Source of the DNA: Acanthaster planci
Lineage: Eukaryota > Echinodermata > Asteroidea > Valvatida > Acanthasteridae
NCBI RefSeq assembly: GCF_001949145.1
Contig: NW_019091404.1
Coordinates: forward strand, 963,047 to 1,027,046
Length of the DNA: 64,000 bases
Direction: 5' to 3'
The translations under genes were made by a program, and so were the position numbers. Below are positions 11,907 to 22,912 of this stretch, one piece after another (within the stretch, counting starts at the first letter, position 1; the number at the start of each line of letters is the position of its first letter). The notes under the pieces are model-generated. The model made no database searches and was not told the DNA's origin. It saw only the letters and a list, made by a program, of their open reading frames with translations.

Positions 11907-14900
11907 GTAGCTATCTCCTATTTGTTAGGTTTTTGTAGCTTTTCTCTGAGGATAATGTTACCTCTGGACATTTTCCCTTCACGTTAGTGTTTGCAACTAC
12001 GTAACACGAACGTAGAGAATGACATCTGACTTTTGAAACCGTGTATTGGAATTTCGTCGCCTTTTGTGCACTGGTTAACGATTTTTTTAGATTGAGAAAT
12101 GGTAGAAATATGTTCGGATTCTTGTCATGACAGTATGTTCGATTTGCTTATTTAACCTGCCATGCCGGTGTGTCAACTGTTAGGTTTTTTGGCTTGCCAA
12201 ATTTTAACATGGTCGAAACTACTTTTGCCGAACCTGAAGGCTTTACATGGTTTTTATACACTATCGATCTGGAAAAAACATTAACCGTGTGTTTTTTCTT
12301 CTCTATTCTCAGTCATCAAAGCCTCTCATGGAGAAGAGGCGTCGGGCTCGTATCAACGACAGCCTGGGCCAGCTCAAGACACTCATCCTGGAAGCCACCA
12401 ACAAAGATGTAAGTCTATCTTCATATAACCACCCCCTTCCCTGCTTTCTCTAAAGGTTAGAATTGAAAATAAACGGTGCTGTGTGTGATTTGAGTTCTGT
12501 TTTCCGGTCGTGTGCATCATGCTATGTTACGTACTAAACGCGACTAGTCAGTGGTGATTGTCAATTTGTAGTATTGAGAATGTTCTTGGAAATTGCAATT
12601 CTTATAGAGAAAATCTGATCAATTGTGATACTATTACTAATCAAAACATCGTTTTTTAGAGTTAGACACCTGTTCACGTGTACCGTTCTGGCGTTTTTTA
12701 TTTTTCGCGCCCAATTTTTGTATTGTCTCCATCGCCATTTTTCAACCTGTCTCAAGACGTCACTCCTTCAACAAATAAACTTCCCCCATCTCGCGCGCCC
12801 TGTGACTTATGTCTATTTACTCGTGTCATTAACCCCCCCACCCCCACCCCACCCCGGGCACCAGCCTGTACGTACGTGTAGTCGATACATGCCCAAGCTG
12901 TTTTTTGCCACGAGGGCCCACTTTGTGTCTTTCAAGACCCTGGCCGAGTTCCCCGCCAAAAATTACGAAAGAGAGAGAGAGCGAGAAGAAAAGATGATTT
13001 CAGACGTGACGACAGCTTAGTGAAATTGGAGCCCCGTGGGACGGTGGCCGCTGGAGTCAGCAAAGCTCCCACGACCTCTAGTGCGGCTGTGCTGTCTACG
13101 CTACCCGCACCGCCGAAGCCCCACGCAGAGTCAGAGAGAGAAAGACAGCTCCAGTTTGGGTCCCACGGTGGTTTAGAACTGATGCATTTCCCCCACTTCA
13201 CTTTGGTTTGTCAAGTCAGTCAAATGCACCTGTTGTACCGCATATAGGACCCGGGCTGCCTCATCCAGGTAATTGATGGGGTACCCTCTTTTCAACGCAC
13301 GGGTAAACACTTACTGGCCCGTGACAGGTGCGTTTATCGGCGTATCTTGCCTTTGGCGCGTGTTTCGAATCAATTCCGAAGCCGTTTTTTTTTCTGGGCA
13401 CGATCGACCTGTGCCCATCGACCGGTCATACTCACAGGCGCGCTTTGCATACGCATACCTTGGCTGTTGACTCATGTTTCTTTGTCCTGTTTTGTCTACC
13501 CTTGCAGAGTTCCCGCCACTCCAAATTGGAGAAGGCAGACATCTTGGAGATGACTGTGAAATACCTTCGCAACATGCAAAGACAACAGATGTCTGGTAAG
13601 ACTAATTGCTGTGAAACCAGTAATACTTACACCCACTGGAATTGCATGGAAGCTTTACTAAAATTCAGATGAACAGACAAATTAAAAGAGGCGACTGGAA
13701 AATGTCCTTTTTGACATTCCAATATTAATTCAGTTTTTATTATGAAGGTGGTGGCAGAAGTATTGCATTGCTTGAAATGCATACTTGCAGTGTCAGTAGT
13801 TGAGAGATCTTTCCCATGCCCTATGTCTCCTTCACCATTTAAATTTATTTTTTTATTTTTTTCTCCACAGCTGCCATTAACAATGACCCCAACCTGCTGA
13901 ACCGCTATCGTCTTGGGTACAGTGAATGCATCAATGAGGTGTCTAGGTTCCTGAACAGCTCGTCTGAATCCAACGTGGAAGTACACACCAACTTGATTGG
14001 TCACCTGGCCAACTGCTGCAGTACCCAGCAGCAAGGTGCAGCTGGTCAGCCGAAGCAGCAGCAGCAGCCTCCAACTCAGGTATCACAGCAGCAACAACAG
14101 CAGCAGCAACACGTGACTTACGCCCCTGCGGCCACCATCTCCCAAGCTGCCGCAGTCCCCACCACAGTTGTGCAGTCATTGCATCAGCATCAACAGCAGG
14201 CTCAACAGCAACAACAGCCTCTCCAGGTTGCTGTGCCTTGCTCGACCAGCCCGCAGTCTCTTCCTCAAGCCGTTGCAGTGAATGTCCCTAGCCAAGTCCA
14301 CCCCGCGGGTCTCAAGACGGACAGTAACAGTGTAGCCCGGGTGATCTCGGGTATCCCCATCGGGGTACCAGGAACCCTACCGTCTGGGGAGATCACGGTA
14401 GTTCTGCCCTCCCAAGCCCTACCCGGTGGCCAGCTCCCCAGTCACTTCATCCCCGTCTACGCCCAGAGCACGCCCCTACTCTCACCCCCAGCTTCGTCGC
14501 ACAGTGGCAGCACCACTCCATCTCCTATGTCGAGTCCGACCTCCTCGGTGAGTTCCCCACCGTCCAACCCCGCCAGCAGCGCCCAGGTGTACCAGCACAC
14601 CATCGCCAGGGAGTCTCCCCAGACGTGCTTTGTGCCGTCCCACCCAAACTCGGCCGTGCTGTCCCCGGCCCCTTCCCCGGTCACCAACGGAGACGCCCGG
14701 GGCTCCGCCAGCAGCCCGGTGGCCGGAAATCTAGCCCCTATCATGGTCCAAGCCACGCCGACCCTGGTCACACTCCCAGCGCCATGTACTGTCTACCAGA
14801 CCTCTCACCTGCAGCTCGCCGAGAACACCCACAGCCAGGAGGTCAACCCAAATTCGCGGAGCACAGTCTTGCGACCCATCAACGCCAATGTCCCGCCTCC

Positions 14901-14934
14901 GGCCGAGCAGGACTCAATGTGGAGGCCTTGGTAA
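11859..14934 (+). CDS. hes1: HES1-type bHLH-Orange repressor (four coding exons)
   Basis: Nuclear DNA-binding transcriptional repressor of the hairy/Enhancer-of-split family, a main output of Notch signalling. Coding exons are 11,859-11,906, 12,313-12,408, 13,508-13,595 and 13,871-14,934, giving 1,296 nt and 431 aa; all introns are GT-AG. Residues 16-31 are the basic region with the family-specific proline (P20, in [13 protein letters not shown]), followed by helix-loop-helix to about residue 73. The Orange domain spans about 88-127 and ends GHLANCC. Residues about 130-190 are glutamine-rich and about 220-330 are Ser/Pro/Thr-rich. The protein ends in WRPW, the Groucho/TLE-recruiting motif. 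The intron positions are those of vertebrate HES1. It is longer than HES1 (about 280 aa) because of the Q- and S/P-rich C-terminal half. Orthology to HES1 rather than HES4 or a lineage-specific hairy copy is not certain. Confidence 0.97.
11907..12312 (+). other. hes intron 1
   Basis: A 406-nt phase-0 intron with donor GTAGCT and acceptor TATTCTCAG. T-rich before the acceptor. No other feature seen. Confidence 0.9.
12313..12408 (+). CDS. hes1: hes coding exon 2 (basic region, helix 1)
   Basis: 96 nt, residues 17-48. It encodes the basic region with the conserved proline, KRRRARIN and helix 1 (LGQLKTLIL). The flanks are CTCAG| and |GTAAGT. Phase 0 at both ends, as in vertebrate HES1. Confidence 0.96.
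12409..13507 (+). other. hes intron 2
   Basis: A 1,099-nt intron with donor GTAAGT and acceptor CTTGCAG. It contains a short purine stretch (GA repeats near 12,967-12,990), C-rich runs near 12,833-12,857, and two CGTGGGAC/GTCCCACG words (near 13,033 and 13,160) that miss the CSL consensus by one base. Confidence 0.9.
13508..13595 (+). CDS. hes1: hes coding exon 3 (loop, helix 2)
   Basis: 88 nt, residues 49-77 plus the first base of codon 78. It encodes [20 protein letters not shown], the loop and second helix, almost identical to vertebrate HES1. It ends ATGTCTG|GTAAGA, leaving a phase-1 junction completed by CT at the start of exon 4. Confidence 0.96.
13596..13870 (+). other. hes intron 3
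   Basis: A 275-nt phase-1 intron with donor GTAAGA and acceptor TTTTTCTCCACAG after a long T-rich tract. No other feature seen. Confidence 0.9.
13871..14934 (+). CDS. hes1: hes coding exon 4 (Orange, Q-rich, WRPW)
   Basis: Starts after CTCCACAG and encodes residues 78 (completed) to 431. The Orange domain is [18 protein letters not shown] through GHLANCC. CAG/CAA codons at about 14,053-14,230 give runs of up to 8 Gln. A Ser/Pro-rich segment follows at about 14,440-14,720. The last codons are Trp-Arg-Pro-Trp and TAA at 14,932-14,934. The high third-position GC makes antisense open frames (for example 14,457-14,771 on minus), which are shadows. Confidence 0.97.
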
Positions 14935-15840
14935 TAACCACCAAGAACTGAACTGAAAGAACACTTGGTGTAATACTTCGAAACAGAAAAAAAAATCGCA
15001 TGTATGACAGTGTGAAGGCTTGTTGTGAAGCTTGATTGGCAGTTTATACAGATTTTCCCGCCTTTTTTTTCCTTTTCCTAAGTTTTCCTTGGCTTTAAAG
15101 AAGGAGAAGCATTCCTTGCGAAGTAATCCACCGTATTCCATGTTTTTGTACTCCAGTAACTGTCATTCCATTATTCAAAAAATCAGGTCTATATTCCAAT
15201 GCAAAATGAACAAGACTGTAATCTATTCCACAATATAATAGTGTATTCTGCATTCCATGCTCTGGGTGTACACGCACATGTATTTGCTGGACGCTGACGA
15301 TAGACGAAACCATTTGATCCTGCACTCAACACGAACCGTAACTCTAAAACATGCCTGAGATGCCTCTGTACCACCTTGCTTTACAGGGGTATTGTTCAAA
15401 ATGTTCTATGCAAAATAGTTTTCATGTACTTGAATGAGCGATGTGAAATTTTCTTGGCTGTGCTTTTCTTGAGTTGTACATAGCAGTAATTTATTTTTTC
15501 ACTCGAGAAAGCTGAGCCACTCGAATTTCTAAGGCATAAAAAGGCTATGCAAGTCGAAACGTTCTTTACAATATGTATATAGTATAGAGTTTTTATGTTA
15601 TGTGTTGTGCTTCCAGAAAATTCCAAAAATCAAACGGTAATTTGAAAGTTATTCAAGATATTCAAGATTGTGGTGAGAAATGTTTAATGGTGATTTGTTT
15701 TTGTCTGCATGGTTACCAAAGTATTCACCTCCCTTGGTATTCACCACGTGCTGAGATAAATGGGATTTTTTGTACGATTTCTGAGATATATTTTCGTATT
15801 GTTTTGAATGAAAACACAAAATAAATATACCTGCGAGTGA
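14935..15840 (+). other. hes 3' UTR (inferred)
   Basis: AT-rich sequence after the stop codon, running to the first AATAAA at 15,820. It contains the Pumilio-type word TGTATATA at 15,574-15,581 and AU-rich stretches such as TAATTTATTTTTT near 15,490. Both fit the short mRNA half-life known for HES1, but their role here is inferred. The exact 3' end is not visible. Confidence 0.65.
15820..15825 (+). terminator. Polyadenylation signal AATAAA
   Basis: The first AATAAA after the hes stop codon, about 890 nt downstream of it. Cleavage would be expected about 10-30 nt later. Confidence 0.6.
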
Positions 15841-15900
15841 AACTCTTTGCATGACGGCTGCAGCTTTTGGGTTGGTTGGTTTGTTGGTTGGGGTATTGGG

Positions 15901-15940
15901 TTGTTTGTTTGTTTGTTTGTTTGTTTGTTTGTTTGTTTGT
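15901..15940. repeat. (TTTG)n microsatellite
   Basis: About ten uninterrupted TTTG units, inside a wider T/G-rich low-complexity stretch (about 15,868-16,010). The + strand open frame across it encodes only repeated FVCL-type text and is not a gene. Confidence 0.95.
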
Positions 15941-15950
15941 ATGTGTGCTT

Positions 15951-18900
15951 TTTCGTTTTGTTTGTTGTTTTTGTCGTGTAATTGGTGGCTGTGTGTGTGT
16001 GTGGAAATTTAGTTGGTTTCTTGGGACTTCCTCAGTTCGGGCAATGAAAGATAACAGGTATTCTGAATCGGTTTAATTTGGAGATTGTTAAGTTACGTTG
16101 GATAAAAATGAATAGAAAATGGAAACTTGCATGCTGGTTGGAGTTTATCGAGGTGGAAACTGGTTTCTAATGGGGGGTAGGTGACAAACCACGCTGATGA
16201 AAGCGGATAGAGAAGAAAAAAACTGATTTTTTATTGTAAGTGTGCTGATGTGTTTTTTTTTCAATACGCGTAGGAGCCGACTTTCAACGAAAGATACTGT
16301 AAATGGAGAGATCACCCAGCGACCCTAGACTCCCCCCCCCCAAAAAAAAGACCTACACCAGGGCTTGCACACTTATTGTGCATGGGATCGTCTGCACGAT
16401 TTGGCCCCATTGACTATCCTAAGATCTGACAATCCCGCCGGCGCGCTCTTTTCAGATGGGAAGGCGCCAAAAATGTTAAGAAGTCACCTCTCTCCACTTG
16501 AGCGCCCCTGGCAACCCGTGGCATTGCGCAACGCGTGGGAGGGGACAAACAGCGTTCGCTGCTATACCGACCCCCCCCTCCCCGCCTCACGTGCGTGTCT
16601 GGAGAATTTTCCGTCTCCTATATTCCCGAGACAATAACCACACATTTACCCCAGTAACAAGACGATGGTTTGGTCAAGAGATCAACCATTGGGAGTGATG
16701 GACAGTGAGGGCATTTTTTTTTTTGCAAAGCATGGGAAGCTGTGCCTCCATTCACACCCATGGATTCGCCTGAAACCCTATACGTGCCTCGGGGGACCGA
16801 CCAGTTGTACAGTTGACACATTGTACATGAAAAAGGGGGTTCTTCGGTTGGGGCGTGACGTAACTTGCGGTGGGACGCGTTTTTACGATGTATTAAGACG
16901 GACAAAAAAGCAGGCTAAGGGTGCCAGCTGAGAACGCGAGGTAGAAACAGTAGAATCCCTCCCATTCAGCCCAAAATGTGACCTTGATAAGGGCCTTTCT
17001 ATGGGAAAACGAAAGAACAGATCGCAGATTTACAAGAGAAGGCAAGGTTTTGATTCACTTCCCAAAGTACATTAACATTGTATTGAATTTTCAGACAAAC
17101 TTCTAAATATTTGCTGCAGTTTCTTACCATTTAACCATAGTGTCTTCCCGTTTCACTCGATCATACCGCGGTTCTATACAGTTAATTAACTGCAACATTG
17201 TAGCGTGTTTCAACTTTCGTGGTGACAAATGAAAAGTGCGGTCACCTGAGGACCTATTCCTTCACGGTACAGTGCGCAATCGGCAACACGAAGTACATCA
17301 TACAGTACCCAATTATACAGTGTACAGTGTACATGATTCGGTGATGACAGTTGACATGCCAACTCAGATTAAGGGGGTTATATGATTACAACTCAAGGAT
17401 TACATAATGATTAATCAGTTAAGTTTCAGATTTAAGCTGGACAAATACTACTTCTGCCCCCCCCCCATTCTTGCAGGCTATATTTTCCCGCCTGTACAGG
17501 GGTGTATAATAACCTATAAGCAGCACAATGGTGTCTATCAACAAACGGCGAGGCGCGTGGGGCGACGGCCTGGCGTCAACACAGAGTGATCGGACATCAT
17601 CTCTCCCGTCAAAGGGATCGGAGCTGGGGATTGCATGCAAGCCAGCGCAGCCCCCGCCAAAAGCGCGTTCCCACGGTTTCGCGTCGTCAGCACCCTTGAA
17701 AATACCCGGTAATGACCAGGCCAGCAATGTCAATGACCACGCCGGGCTCAGACTCCGAGACACCACCGGGGGAGTTTACGGCGCGAAGAACGGGGAATTT
17801 ACGACGGGTCGTATTTTGAAAACGGGTAGTCTGGGCTGCGGTTTTGCCCCTAAACTTTTTGTGTGTAAAGATTGCCGAGTTCCCACCAAATTGTAAGAGT
17901 CACTCTTTTAGAGAAGGCTAAATCACCGATTGTTCATCTTAAAGATAGCAGTCCGGTTGCGCTTTCTGTCTTAATGCGAGAGGCCTTGTATTAACTTATA
18001 AGGAAAGTATGCATCTGGGAAATTGTACGAGCATTCTGTTGAGGACGACCAGAGTGTAATTACCAAAACGTCGAACAGGTGTCTTCCTCAAGTTTAACTT
18101 TTAGGCCTATCTTTAAAGTTAGTCGATCTGTAGCATCCACGTACCTGTACTGTGCATGTACGTGTACTGTACATTGTACGTGTGCTTGAAAGTTGTGTGT
18201 GTGTGGGGGGGGGTTCGTGCAAGTGCCACGGTTCCAACAATGTCAAAGCAAAGTTCAAATAACATGTGTATATTTTATTTCTATACATATACCGAAAAAA
18301 CCTCAGTGGGAAACTTACTGCATGGTGACTTTCAAATCTGTATTAGATCGAAGAAAAGATCGCGACGGGTTTTGCACCGACGACATTCGAAATATGACGT
18401 GCTTGTCGGTACCAGTGCTATCCAGTCAAACACGGCACAACTTTGGTGTTCAGTGAACAGAGAACAGCACCAGTCAAGTGTTGAATTTACACCACAGTTT
18501 TCGCGGTGCAGGCCTAATGTTATTGAACACTAGTTTTATCATTTTTTTCTTAACGGAAGCCGGGTGCACATGGCCCTTCAAACCTCCCACACAACAGAGT
18601 CACTTTTCTTAATTGCTCGTGGGCTGGATATTTATGAGGCTGCAAAATGCCGAGTGGATTTGCTGGTTTTATGACGTGACCCTCCAAGAATGCAAGACCA
18701 AAAAAAAAAAAAAAAACACCCCACCCTGAACTAGGGTTCGTTGATTCCGTTTCGTCAGGGTACACAAGAAAGGAGTTTCTTATCCACAGATCGCATGCCA
18801 AGAGAGGCGACGATCGTCATTCGAAAAAAAAATTAGCAAAATTGTTTTTGCGATGACTCTTACGAGCGGATAAGGAAATTAAATGACAATTTAAGGTCGA

Positions 18901-19194
18901 AAAACCGCACACAATATTACAAACAGGCACAAGTATTTCTCGGAACAGCGGTTACGCAGTCACTCATAAAGCGTGCTTCCGTTTCTATCGCGCTAATGAG
19001 CTTCAGAACAAAAAAAGTGGTCGAAAATATTTTCCAGCTTTTGTTTAAATTAATAATACCGAAGGACGCTGTTGTTTATGTTCCGTTTACCGCTTCATTA
19101 GTTGCGTCTACAATGATGGTGGGTGACCATCACGCGTGCGCCCAAATCTCCACTGCGAGTCGACGTTCCAACCAAACCCGCGAAACGCTATGAA
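15951..19194. other. Intergenic downstream of hes
   Basis: No gene recognised. A GC-rich patch at about 17,530-17,830 holds a CSL word. There are C-rich runs near 16,330 and 17,457, TGTAC-rich low complexity near 18,140-18,185, and an A-run near 18,700. Confidence 0.5.
17668..17675 (-). promoter_or_regulatory. Predicted CSL/Su(H) site
   Basis: TTCCCACGG on + (CCGTGGGAA on minus), 1.8 kb past the hes polyadenylation signal and inside a CpG-rich patch of about 300 bp that stands out from AT-rich surroundings. Confidence 0.4.
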
Positions 19195-19208
19195 GCAGCA
19201 GAGGGCGC
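19195..19208 (+). promoter_or_regulatory. CTCF-like motif
   Basis: GCAGCAGAGGGCGC matches 13 of 14 positions of the CTCF core. It overlaps the perfect 14-bp palindrome AGAGGGCGCCCTCT at 19,200-19,213. It is oriented opposite to the upstream CTCF-like matches at 8.4 and 8.9 kb, with the hes gene between them. Confidence 0.4.
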
Positions 19209-19575
19209 CCTCTTAAGCAGAGGTGTTTTTCTTTTATAGCGTGTAGATGACGCTTCTGGCGTGAACAATCTGCCTGTTTTTTCCAATTTATGGGAGACAA
19301 GTTTCCAATTTATGTGACAGAAATTAAAACTTTTGGATGTTGGCATGCTTTATATTTCTTGTCGGTCTTTGTCCATGTCGGTCTTTACATCTTTATGCAG
19401 TTAATGGGCTGTGCACTTCTGAGGACGAAGTTTAGAAGATTTTTACTTGCAGAGTATATGTACATGGCACATGTATGCCCCTGAAAATGCACCGGCTTAA
19501 GAAACAGGAAAACAGGTCTCAGACGTGAAATTGTCTTGTCTCAATAATTTATTTTGACGAGGCACATGCAGAGCT

Positions 19576-19680
19576 TGCGCATGCGCATGCGCATTTGTAC
19601 CGTGTGTTGCCTTTGTTTCTTTCAAAATGGCCGCCGAATCCAAGCGACGTGTGTGGACGCGCACGTGTTAAGGTAATTGT
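19576..19680 (+). promoter_or_regulatory. Possible TATA-less promoter and first exon
   Basis: Overlapping NRF1-type sites (TGCGCATGCGCATGCGCA, 19,576-19,593) are followed 30 bp later by AAAATGGCCGCC, a good YY1 site that overlaps an ATG at 19,627. An NRF1 site upstream with YY1 over the start codon is a common layout of CpG promoters in animals. The ATG opens MAAESKRRVWTRTC then TAA, directly before AAG|GTAATT, which resembles a splice donor. The in-frame stop argues against a normal coding first exon, so a non-coding transcript or a decayed gene start are alternatives. No transcript evidence. Confidence 0.35.
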
Positions 19681-22580
19681 CTGGTCCCTTTCTTTTCCAA
19701 CTTCGAAAAAAAAAAAACATGTGCGTGACAAGCTGAAGTCAAATTTGCTGTTTGTCACTTTCTCCACTGATGATCTACAACGAAGTTAGTGGCGTTGATA
19801 ATCTTCATAACGGAAGACGAGGTGTCAGACAAAAATCCCCAAATATTCCATTGGGAAAAAGCAACTGGTTTTTCGATTTAAAGGAAGGAAAATCACCCCA
19901 TGTTGAAAGATATAGTTATATAGCAGTGCACGGATCTTCCCCAAGGACGAACATTGCGATATGTGTTGCAGAGGTCTGAATTCCTCGGAGTTGTTGAGTT
20001 TACTTGGACTCCGATATCTCCATATGGATATACCGTCAGTAGCCAAATTAATTAAGGCCTATTCTGCGTTTTTAAACCATTTTTTTTTTCGTGAAAACCA
20101 CCCACACTGAAAACATTCGGCTGTACTTTCTAACCACGGAGAAATAATCCACGTTCTCTTGTGCATTGTTAATGGGGTGTAGTGAGTTTAAAGGCGTACC
20201 TGTGGGTGCAGCGACAGTCACACGAGCTTACTACGTTTGAAATGCTCTTTACTGCCATCTGTTCACATTATCGGGCGATCAATCTAAAAAGGGCTGAACT
20301 GTTTACAGAAATACAACGAAGCCACCAGCATCAAAATGGCACGTGACATGTATCGATCCATTCTTTCTATAGTGCAATTATAAGGGACAATGGAGCCAAT
20401 GGGGAAAGGTTGGCCATGGGAGAATAATAACCAATTGTTTGCAGAACAATGGGTAACCCGTAAAGTGGTTGATTATCGATGGCACACCAAAAGATCCTTT
20501 ATATATTCATGAAGTTGGGCTGAATCGAAATCGCTTAGCAAATGCATTATGACTTTTGCTCTCACTTGCAAAATTTCGTGCTGCTTCGGCGCTTTTAAGA
20601 CCCGCCAAAGCCGTCTAAATTTACACCGCTTTCAAAGTGCCCACATGTATCCTGAATTGGTATCCACATTCGTTATTTTCTAAATTTAATTTCCATGTTT
20701 AATATACATAAATTAGTTCCAGAAGCCTTGCGGGCTCTGCGAATCTAGTAGCGGAAAATAAGTCACTTCCGTGAAAGACATAATCTCGACTTCAATTCCT
20801 TTTCCAACACAATGTCAGAGAGCGGACTAAATGTAATTACACACCGAACGAATATTTGGAAACTGGTGTACAACTTAATAAATCGCAGTTAGAGCCAAAA
20901 TAGACACCTAGAACTTAGAAGTTGAATCAATAAATGCGGGAGAGGGTGTGTTTAGTTCCAAATTGTATGAAAATTCGAATCAGAAAATGTCACATGTGTT
21001 GTATAGAATTTCTAAAACCATCAGGCGGGTCCAACTGGACATAATTACATGTTTAAACAGGTGCAACTGCTACCATAGCACCTCACCTGAAAAAGGGGTC
21101 GAAGTTTTGGGGTCACTCTATTCAAAAAAAAAAGAAGAATGATTTGTCATTCGCAGAATAAACATTCTGACGTCATCGTTATGAAAAAGCCCACAATTTG
21201 GTAGCAATCTTTGTCTGGCACTGCCTGGCCCCACACAGTTTTGTGCATGACCAGCCCCCGCCCGTTCAGGTGAGTTCCCACGGGCCATCGCGGTCAGTAC
21301 CAAGAATAGGCTGCGTATGGGGGATATATCCCTCTTTGCCGAGCCCCTTGTGTATAGGTTTCCGAAACGGATGTTGTTGGGGATTTGCGGCTCGCGCGGT
21401 CTCCTGTCTCCCGGGCCACCCTGAAATTTCACGCCCGGCAGATGATCAAACCGGATGATCCTTGGTCAACGTTCACGTGAAATGTTTGCCGTTCCCACGG
21501 GTGGAGTTGGTCTAGAGGGCTTTCTGGCAAGCGTCAGGTTGCAGACCAGTAAATAAGCTTCCATAGACAATAGTAATAAATAACCCCACTTCAAAAAATA
21601 AGGGGAAAATATTCACAAGTTTCTCGAGTGTTCAGAACACATATCAAATGAAAGCTCACTTCCTCACTTTTCACTTTCCTTTCAATTTTTAGTGGCTAAA
21701 CCGATGACTTTTGAAGATATGTCTCACCAGAGATGATCACTTCTCAAAACAGTCACGAGACCGACCGCTATTTCGAAACTTACTGCCTACACTCCGTTAC
21801 AAAATACCGGTATAAGGAGGGTCCCGTTTTATTCCACACTTACAAGAAACACTGGCCAGCTGGGAGTCCTGCTGGCAGATTTCAGGCTCCTTTACAAACC
21901 ACCCATGCAGTCCACGTACCATGAAATGCTCTAATAAATAACAGAGAATTTAACCAGCCCGCAATTGTGATCCAGTCCACGCGGGCAATTCTGGGCCCAT
22001 TTGCTGGCCTGCAACCGTCAACTGCCGGGACTGGGGTGGTTGGGGGCGGTTGTTTGGCCAACGAGGGAACCTAGACCCGAACTTTCCGAAGCACTCGCAC
22101 CAAAACCAGTCATAGTACATGTCCTTTAACCCACTGTTTGGAGAGTCAGATTCCGACTGTCAAATCGATTTCCCGGATGACAATAGCCAATATTCTGGAC
22201 TTGACTACTTGACATTTTACAACCTCGTTAAACTCATTATTGCAACCTTCATCAAATCGCTGAAAAAAAATGAAATGTTAAAAGCCAATCTTGCGAAAAA
22301 GGCATCGTTTTCACTTCGAAAGAACTCATGATTCAAGATAAGCCTCCTATGTGTATTTTAAAAATTATATCCCAGAAATGTGTAAACTGAGTACGGTAGG
22401 CCTATATTTTGCTTTTCAGCTGAACGGTTTAAAGTTTTCATTCGGGGAACGAAAAACTGTTGCAAATAGCATTACTTCAGTGACGGAAGTCCGCACTGGC
22501 TAATAGCTGTGGGAAACTTGACACGTTACACGAACTGACATCGATCTCTTCTCGGTCGAGGTGTCAACAGCCAGGCAAAT
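19681..22580. other. Intergenic with CSL motifs
   Basis: No gene recognised. AT-rich to about 21,190, then a GC-richer patch (21,200-21,520) with two CSL words. A 70-codon frame at 22,119-22,331 has no recognisable domain. Confidence 0.5.
21275..21499 (-). promoter_or_regulatory. Two CSL/Su(H) motifs 210 bp apart
   Basis: TTCCCACGG occurs at 21,275-21,283 and 21,492-21,500, both in minus orientation, in a local GC-rich patch. Same-orientation pairs in a few hundred bp are compatible with a Notch-responsive enhancer. A TGTGGGAA word follows at 22,508-22,515 (+). Confidence 0.4.
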
Positions 22581-22912
22581 GTTACGCCCAAACTATAGCG
22601 TCTGTCCCAACTATGTCTGGGACAGTCCCAACTGCAGTGCGGCGGTCGGGCTGGCCCAACTATTGTTGACCAATTATTGTAGAAAATTTCTCATCCTAGT
22701 CCAAGTTATACATCTCACACTTGACACAATTCATCTAAAATATGGCACTTCATCTATGACATGACATTGTAAACAATATGACTTCGGCACATGCTGGGCA
22801 CATGCACACTGACCTCTGTGCTGTATAATATAGTTGGGCCGGCCCAACTGTAGCACTCTAGTTGGGACGGTCCCAACTATAATTGGGACTGATGCGGTAG
22901 TTAGGGCATAAC
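22581..22912. mobile_element. Foldback element with about 85-bp inverted repeats
   Basis: The left arm (22,581 to about 22,667) and the reversed right arm (about 22,826-22,912) share blocks in the same order: GTTAYGCCC, GTCCCAAYTAT, GGGACNGTCCCAACT and GGCCCAACTAT. Identity is roughly 70-80 percent over about 85 bp, leaving about 160 bp of unrelated AT-rich centre. The arms themselves contain repeated GTCCCAACT words. No transposase. This is a MITE or foldback element; flanks CAAAT and AAAAT may be a poor target-site duplication. Confidence 0.8.

Noticed and set aside
14457-14771. Antisense 104-codon frame within hes exon 4
   Set aside because: Shadow of the GC-rich coding exon on the other strand.
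13939-14934. Single-exon 331-aa frame starting inside exon 4
   Set aside because: It begins at GTG within the Orange domain. Upstream exons with matching splice phases show it is the 3' part of the hes gene.
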